This document shows, in pieces, positions 59,366 to 64,000 of a stretch of DNA of 64,000 nt. The stretch's first letter is position 1, and each line of letters starts with the position of its first letter. The translations under genes and the position numbers were made by a program. The DNA lies in contig NZ_FNUX01000001.1 in the NCBI RefSeq assembly GCF_900108305.1, positions 186,001-250,000 of the forward strand, in the 5' to 3' direction. The DNA is from Nitrosomonas ureae. Lineage in GTDB: Bacteria; Pseudomonadota; Gammaproteobacteria; Burkholderiales; Nitrosomonadaceae. Below the pieces are notes generated by a model. That model did not search any database. It had not been told where the DNA came from and saw only the letters and a program-made list of their open reading frames with translations.

Positions 59366-59749
59366 ATGAAAGCACAAAAATTATTTGCACTAATCTCTAT
59401 TTTGGCATTCAGTTTAACTGTTTCATCAGCATTCGCAGTAGAAGGTATTGATGACAACGATCATGCCGCATTGGCGCAATATTATGAAAATGTTGCCAAG
59501 GAAACCGAAGCAAAATTACAAAAAAATAAAGCGGCACTCGATGAATACGAAGCACATTCTTACTACTATGGTAGACGAGGCCAGGATTTCAAATCACACA
59601 CAGTTGCGAATATTCGTGAATACGAAGCAGTGTTGGCAGAAAGCCTGAATAATGCAGACCTGCATAAAAGAATAGCAATGGATCAAGGTAATCCAGCAAT
59701 CAACAAAGCTCAACTTAATCTTAATCAAAGCACATCAGCAACCAGATAA
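59366..59749 (+). CDS. Small exported protein of unknown function
   Basis: 127 residues: a signal peptide (about 1-24, cut near SAFAVEG) and a helical, charged mature part with ALAQYYENVAKETEAKLQ and SYYYGRRGQDF. The ATG at 59366 has a very good GGAGGA site, better than the upstream Met at 59330. A tatact/tatatc-rich stretch 40-60 bases upstream may be its promoter; a strong terminator follows, so it is likely monocistronic and well expressed. Function is unknown. Confidence 0.8.
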   Translation: MKAQKLFALISILAFSLTVSSAFAVEGIDDNDHAALAQYYENVAKETEAKLQKNKAALDEYEAHSYYYGRRGQDFKSHTVANIREYEAVLAESLNNADLHKRIAMDQGNPAINKAQLNLNQSTSATR

Positions 59750-59788
59750 TCTAATCATACCCTAATTGGATCCGATAGGATTCAGTCG

Positions 59789-59824
59789 AAAAAACAGCCA
59801 TCAATTTATCGATGGCTGTTTTTT
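59789..59824 (+). terminator. Intrinsic terminator
   Basis: A 14-bp stem (59789-59802 with 59811-59824), 8-base loop, followed by a run of T. It lies 40 bases after the stop of the small exported protein. Confidence 0.92.
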
Positions 59825-60014
59825 TATTCCGATAACGGTATTCTCCAATCGTAATAACAAAAACCATCATAATCTTCCCTATTCATAGGTAATAGCAATT
59901 GGCATCTTATTAATATTCCTGCTTATTCCGGTATAACCGAGCGTCCCGCAACATCACATAAAAGAACGTAGCATCTCACTCGACCGCATCAATCTCATAA
60001 AGCATGATTGACGC

Positions 60015-60024
60015 CCCCCCCCCA
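60015..60024 (+). repeat. Ten-base poly-C tract
   Basis: Ten consecutive C, 73 bases before the SLC13 start codon. Homopolymers like this can change length by slippage; no promoter elements are recognised around it. Confidence 0.9.
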
Positions 60025-60096
60025 CTCCGGCATGATGCAAGTCCTTCGATGTCACAGCGTCTTTGGTAGATCTCTCATCACTAAAATTCAAATCTT

Positions 60097-61479
60097 ATGA
60101 CCATTACTCCCAATCGTGAGTGGGCTTTGATAGCCGGTCCGCTGCTTGCAATCATTATGTTCTTTGCGATGTCTCGGTCTGGTTGGGAGGAATATGCCTG
60201 CTGGACCGGAGCTGTGGCTATTTTATGCGTAATTTGGTGGATTTTTGAACCGATCCCGATTCCCGCAACATCGATTATTCCGTTAGCGGTTTTACCACTC
60301 CTCGGTGTATTGCCACAGGAAAAAGTAGCTATGGCGTATGGTAACGAGCTGATTCTACTGATGCTCGGTGGTTTTATCTTGTCAGCGGCAATGGAACGTT
60401 CCGGCGCACATCGACGGATTGCACTCGGAATGGTCAATCTAGTGGGCGGTACCAGTAGCCGCCGCATTGTGCTGGGATTCATGGTAGCTACTGCCGCGTT
60501 AAGCATGTGGATCTCAAACACGGCAACAACATTAATGATGCTGCCGATTGCACTGGCGGTCATTACGCAGAGCCCCGACAAGAAACTGGCCGTACCTCTG
60601 CTATTGGCGATTGCCTACGGCAGTAATATCGGCGGTCTGGGCACACCGATCGGTACACCGCCAAACCTGGTTTTCATGCAGCAGTATGAGAATTTTACCG
60701 GAACGGCAGTGAGTTTCTCACAGTGGATGAGTTGGGGATTACCCGTCGTGGTGATCTTTATCCCGATTGCCGGACTATGGCTCACGCGCGCATTGGATTA
60801 TCGCGGCACATTGGTAATTCCTCCAGCAGGAGATTGGCGTCCCGAAGAACGCCGCGTGCTAATCATTTTTGGTTTGACCGCTTTGGCATGGATTACGCGC
60901 CTTGAACCCCTTGGCGGCTGGAGCACCTGGTTTGATCTCAAGGGGGCGAATGATGCGATTGTCGCTTTAGTTGCTGTAGTAATTTTGTTTCTGGTACCCA
61001 ACGGTCATGGTGGCAAGCTGCTCGATTGGCAGACCGCAGAGAAAATTCCTTGGGGCATTCTCATTTTGTTTGCCGCAGGTATTTGCATTGCCCAGGCCTT
61101 TGTCGAATCCGGACTATCCCGCGCAATCGGCGATCAACTCGCAATTCTTGCCAGCTTGCATCCACTGATCATCATTGCTGTCATCGCGTTGAGCATGACT
61201 TTTCTTACTGAAACCACGAGCAATACCGCGACCACCATATTATTGATGCCGATCCTGGCGTCCGCTGCGCTAGCGGCAGGCATTGAGCCAAGCCTGTTAA
61301 TGGTGCCTGCTGCGATGAGCGCGAGCTGCGCCTTTATGCTGCCGGTTGCCACCGCACCAAACGCCATCGTCTTTGGCAGCGGTCATATTCCTATTGCTCA
61401 TATGGTGAGAGAGGGGATAGTACTGAATTTTATCGGCGCTATAGTGATTACAGTGGTGTGTTATTTATTAGTTGCATAG
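60097..61479 (+). CDS. SLC13/DASS family anion transporter
   Basis: 460 residues with about 11 membrane helices. Both SNT-type signature motifs of divalent anion:sodium symporters are visible: WISNTATTLMMLP (about 133-145) and LTETTSNTATTILLMP (about 367-382). Likely substrates are C4-dicarboxylates, citrate or sulfate; which is not evident. The start lacks a clear ribosome-binding site. Confidence 0.92.
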   Translation: MTITPNREWALIAGPLLAIIMFFAMSRSGWEEYACWTGAVAILCVIWWIFEPIPIPATSIIPLAVLPLLGVLPQEKVAMAYGNELILLMLGGFILSAAMERSGAHRRIALGMVNLVGGTSSRRIVLGFMVATAALSMWISNTATTLMMLPIALAVITQSPDKKLAVPLLLAIAYGSNIGGLGTPIGTPPNLVFMQQYENFTGTAVSFSQWMSWGLPVVVIFIPIAGLWLTRALDYRGTLVIPPAGDWRPEERRVLIIFGLTALAWITRLEPLGGWSTWFDLKGANDAIVALVAVVILFLVPNGHGGKLLDWQTAEKIPWGILILFAAGICIAQAFVESGLSRAIGDQLAILASLHPLIIIAVIALSMTFLTETTSNTATTILLMPILASAALAAGIEPSLLMVPAAMSASCAFMLPVATAPNAIVFGSGHIPIAHMVREGIVLNFIGAIVITVVCYLLVA

Positions 61480-61521
61480 CGAACCCGAAGCCGGAATGAA
61501 TAATACGAAAAATTATTGGCG

Positions 61522-62070
61522 TTAGAAATAGCCGTCAGATAACCCCCACGCTTTCCATCCGGCCAGGCACAAGAGGGTAAAGAATGCAGCCAGTAAATCA
61601 TCGAACATAACGCCAAATCCACCTTTCAGACGATTCTCGTAATAACGGATGGGCTGAGGTTTAGCGATATCGAACAGACGAAACAAGGCAAATGCGGCTA
61701 ATTGCCACGCCCAGTGATGCGGGGTAAAGTACAGCACCAAAAGAAATGCCACCGTTTCATCCCATACCATGCCGCCGTGATCGGGATCTCCCAGCGCCTT
61801 ACCGGTAATACCGCAAGCCCAGATGCCTAAGATAAAAAAAACATCAATCAGCAACAAAAGATAAGCAGGACTAAGGTAATGATTAAGTAAAGAAAATAAT
61901 GGAAAAGCAACTAATGTTCCCACTGTTCCCGGCGCAACAGGGCTTAATCCCGCCCCACCGGAGAACGCAATCATATAAGCGGGGTGGCGGTAAAGAAAAT
62001 CCACATTCGGCCGGAATGATGAAGGTGAAGCACCGGATGATTTGTGAATATCAGAATCTGAAATGGTCAT
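61522..62070 (-). CDS. pgpA: Phosphatidylglycerophosphatase A
   Basis: 182 residues. It dephosphorylates phosphatidylglycerophosphate at the inner membrane. Conserved: GGAGLSPVAPGTVGTL near 39-54, HGGMVWDETVAF with acidic residues, and the C-terminal GFGVMFDDLLAA. It overlaps thiL by 20 bases, so translation is coupled. Confidence 0.95.
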   Translation of the reverse strand: MTISDSDIHKSSGASPSSFRPNVDFLYRHPAYMIAFSGGAGLSPVAPGTVGTLVAFPLFSLLNHYLSPAYLLLLIDVFFILGIWACGITGKALGDPDHGGMVWDETVAFLLVLYFTPHHWAWQLAAFALFRLFDIAKPQPIRYYENRLKGGFGVMFDDLLAAFFTLLCLAGWKAWGLSDGYF

Positions 62071-63022
62071 AGCCTTGAATTTCCAAAGTCATTGTGCCTC
62101 CCTGTGCGTCCTTCACAATTAAGCCCTCCCCTGAATAAATCTCGCCGATGCGGGTGAGCGGGATAGCCAGCTCGGAAGAAAGCATTTCAATTTTCCGGCG
62201 ATTTATTTTCGGCGCTGTAAAGCAGAGTTCATAATCATCACCGCCAGCCAGCAGGCAATTCATTGCTACTGATTGCTGACGATATTTTTTCAATACTGAG
62301 GAACAGGGTATATCAGTCATCTTAATCCAGGCTGCTTTTCCTGAGGCAGTCAAAATATGTCCTAAATCGGCCATTAATCCATCAGAAATATCGATGGCAC
62401 TGTGTGCCAGGCCAATCAAACGTTGGCCAAGCTCTACCCTGGCGGTCGGTGCCCGTAGCGCTGGCAGACATTGCTCAATCTCAGCGGCAGGCAAAGTGAA
62501 TTGCCCCAATTCATGCTGCAGTGCCAAAGCCGCATCACCTATTTCACCGGAAACCCAGATATCGTCATCCAGCTTGGCGTCACCTCGGCGTAACGCTTTA
62601 CCTGCCGCAACCTCACCAATAATTTGTACCCCGATATTCAGCGCTCCTGCGGTAGTGTCTCCCCCGATCAACTCAATGTGATACAAATCAGCCAAGGCAA
62701 AAAAACCATCACTGAATCCAGATAACCAGGCAATATTCTGTTTCACCAAATCCTCAGGCAATGTCAGAGTCAGCAATACCCAACGTGGCTTGGCGCCCAT
62801 TGCCGCCATATCGGACAAATTAACTGCGAGGGATTTATATCCAAGATTGTAAGGATCTGTTTCAGGGAAGAAATGCTTACCACACACCAACGTATCCGTT
62901 GAAATGGCAAGCTCGATTCCTGCTGTTGATGCAATGAGCGCTGCATCGTCACCGATCCCCAGCACCGCACCTGATGCAGACCGCTTGAAATACCGGTGAA
63001 TGATATCGAATTCTGAGCACAT
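62051..63022 (-). CDS. thiL: Thiamine-monophosphate kinase
   Basis: 323 residues with the AIR-synthase-like fold: GIGDDAALI near 21-29 and SDMAAMGAKP, HSAIDISDGLMADLGH, LAGGDDYELCFTA further on. It makes thiamine pyrophosphate. The start lies 9 bases after the nusB stop. Confidence 0.97.
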   Translation of the reverse strand: MCSEFDIIHRYFKRSASGAVLGIGDDAALIASTAGIELAISTDTLVCGKHFFPETDPYNLGYKSLAVNLSDMAAMGAKPRWVLLTLTLPEDLVKQNIAWLSGFSDGFFALADLYHIELIGGDTTAGALNIGVQIIGEVAAGKALRRGDAKLDDDIWVSGEIGDAALALQHELGQFTLPAAEIEQCLPALRAPTARVELGQRLIGLAHSAIDISDGLMADLGHILTASGKAAWIKMTDIPCSSVLKKYRQQSVAMNCLLAGGDDYELCFTAPKINRRKIEMLSSELAIPLTRIGEIYSGEGLIVKDAQGGTMTLEIQGYDHFRF

Positions 63023-63031
63023 GCTGGAAAA

Positions 63032-63532
63032 TCACACGCGATTCTTAATCGCCTTTTGCATTTGAATCTCGCTGCTGCGCAATTGAATAGCCAATTTATC
63101 CAGCACACCGTTGACGTATTTGTGCCCGTCACTACCCCCGTAGGTTCTGGCTAATTCGATCGCTTCATTGAGAATGGCGCGATAAGGAATCTCTGGGTGG
63201 TGGATGAGCTCGAAAGTACTCAATAATAAAATTGCAAACTCTACCGGGCTCAGCTCATCGAGAGAGCGATCTAAACAAGGCCGGATAATCTTTTCCAGCT
63301 CGTCAACATGTTGCAGCGCACCTTGCAGCACATGGGTAAAATGCTTTTCATCGACATGTCTGAATTCGCCGGATTCACGCAACTGCTGTTCGATAAAACT
63401 CGTTGTACCACCCACAGTCCGCCATTGATATATACCCTGCAATACAAATTCACGCGCAATCCGGCGACGGCTTTTATATTTCTCCGTTTTCTTTTCTGTG
63501 GGGGAGTTTGCGTCAGGAAGTGTGCTGATCAT
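63032..63532 (-). CDS. nusB: Transcription antitermination factor NusB
   Basis: A 166-residue all-helical RNA-binding protein with [17 protein letters not shown] at the N-terminus and the C-terminal [22 protein letters not shown]. It acts with NusE in rRNA antitermination. The start overlaps the ribH stop (ATGA). Confidence 0.97.
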   Translation of the reverse strand: MISTLPDANSPTEKKTEKYKSRRRIAREFVLQGIYQWRTVGGTTSFIEQQLRESGEFRHVDEKHFTHVLQGALQHVDELEKIIRPCLDRSLDELSPVEFAILLLSTFELIHHPEIPYRAILNEAIELARTYGGSDGHKYVNGVLDKLAIQLRSSEIQMQKAIKNRV

Positions 63533-64000
63533 ATATCGACTTCATCAATTTTGATATGTAAATTGGCCACTTCCAGCGCAACCTGAGCGGCTTCCATGCC
63601 TTTAACGCTCATCCGAGCAATTGCTTGATCTTCATTATCGGTCGTCAATATGCCATTGGCAATAGGAATCTCAGCTTCAAGCTGCACCATGAGCAAACCA
63701 CGTGCGGACTCAGTGGCAACTATTTCGAAATGATACGTATCGCCGCGTATCACCGCGCCCAGTGCGATCAGTGCATCAAACTGATCGGACATGGCCATTC
63801 TTTTGATCGTGAGCGGAATTTCCAATGCACCCGGTACGGTTACGATGAGAATATTTGAATCCTGCATGCCATTCTTTTTCAGCTCTGCGGTACAAGCACT
63901 CAGGAGTCCTTCACCAATATCGATATTAAAACGGCTCATGACAATACCAACACGCAAATCCGACCCATCCAGATTCGGTTCAAATTCAAGAATATCGTCA
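63529..64000 (-). CDS. ribH: 6,7-dimethyl-8-ribityllumazine synthase (5' end cut off)
   Basis: Riboflavin pathway enzyme that condenses the pyrimidine with a C4 sugar phosphate. About 157 residues are visible. The frame runs to the window edge with [21 protein letters not shown], so the true start is just outside; the internal TTG at 63957 would cut off conserved N-terminal sequence. [11 protein letters not shown] and [12 protein letters not shown] are diagnostic. Confidence 0.95.
   Translation of the reverse strand, partial: DDILEFEPNLDGSDLRVGIVMSRFNIDIGEGLLSACTAELKKNGMQDSNILIVTVPGALEIPLTIKRMAMSDQFDALIALGAVIRGDTYHFEIVATESARGLLMVQLEAEIPIANGILTTDNEDQAIARMSVKGMEAAQVALEVANLHIKIDEVDI

Larger units (their letters stand above)
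59750..60096. other. Gap between the exported-protein gene and the SLC13 gene
   Basis: 347 bases holding the terminator at 59789-59824 and a run of ten C at 60015-60024. No gene is seen. Confidence 0.45.

Overview
The window is a contiguous stretch of a chromosome from a betaproteobacterium with a moderately low G+C content. The gene orders (a ctaC-ctaD-ctaG-ctaE oxidase cluster with a DUF2970 gene and SURF1, ruvC-ruvA-ruvB next to yebC, atpIBEFHAGDC followed by glmU-glmS) and the protein sequences look most like Nitrosomonas or a close relative (Nitrosomonadaceae). That placement is an inference: no ammonia-oxidation gene, rRNA or tRNA lies in the window.

Layout. 1-7.3 kb: the end of a GlcD-type FAD oxidase, then on the minus strand an aa3-type cytochrome c oxidase cluster read ctaC, ctaD, a 34-residue assembly peptide, ctaG, a DUF2970 gene, ctaE, SURF1, an SCO-like gene, ctaB. 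Heme A synthase (ctaA), often present in such clusters, is missing. 7.3-9.2 kb: a gene-poor patch with a decayed IS5-like transposase and a 59-residue membrane protein. 9.4-17 kb, minus strand: a YccA/Bax-inhibitor-1 protein, a ruvC-ruvA-ruvB-hypothetical block behind yebC, then glmU-glmS. 17.3-24.2 kb, minus strand: the complete ATP synthase operon behind a near-consensus sigma-70 promoter, separated from glmU by a 70-bp perfect palindrome. 24.3-33.9 kb: an acetyl-CoA acetyltransferase (minus), then a plus-strand run of an exported protein, miaB, phoH, ybeY, corC, recJ, a MgtC/DUF4010 membrane protein and a spermidine-synthase-like protein. 33.9-37 kb: a small accessory patch with two exported proteins of unknown role and a methyltransferase, with related AT-rich repeats on both sides of part of it. 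37-38.9 kb: an ABC-F ATPase.

38.9-53.6 kb is a flagellar locus: fliE and a FleS/FleR-type two-component pair on the minus strand, divergent from fliF-G-H-I-J-K-L-M-N-O-P-Q-R, which encodes the MS ring, switch, export ATPase complex and export gate. It is followed by a 638-residue alanine-rich coiled-coil protein of unknown function and a convergent AlgE-like outer-membrane porin. 57.9-64 kb: yaaA, a SnoaL-like protein, a small exported protein, an SLC13-type anion transporter, and a minus-strand ribH-nusB-thiL-pgpA operon whose first gene runs off the right edge.

The genes are largely housekeeping: respiration and proton-driven ATP synthesis, DNA repair, cell-wall precursor synthesis, RNA modification and ribosome maturation, and motility. 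I see no CRISPR array, phage or defence island. The points most worth a second look are a ruvC gene that lacks any ATG/GTG/TTG start, the 70-bp palindrome after the atp operon, tandem hairpins inside the oxidase cluster, a duplicated FliN docking motif, and the long coiled-coil protein beside the flagellar genes.
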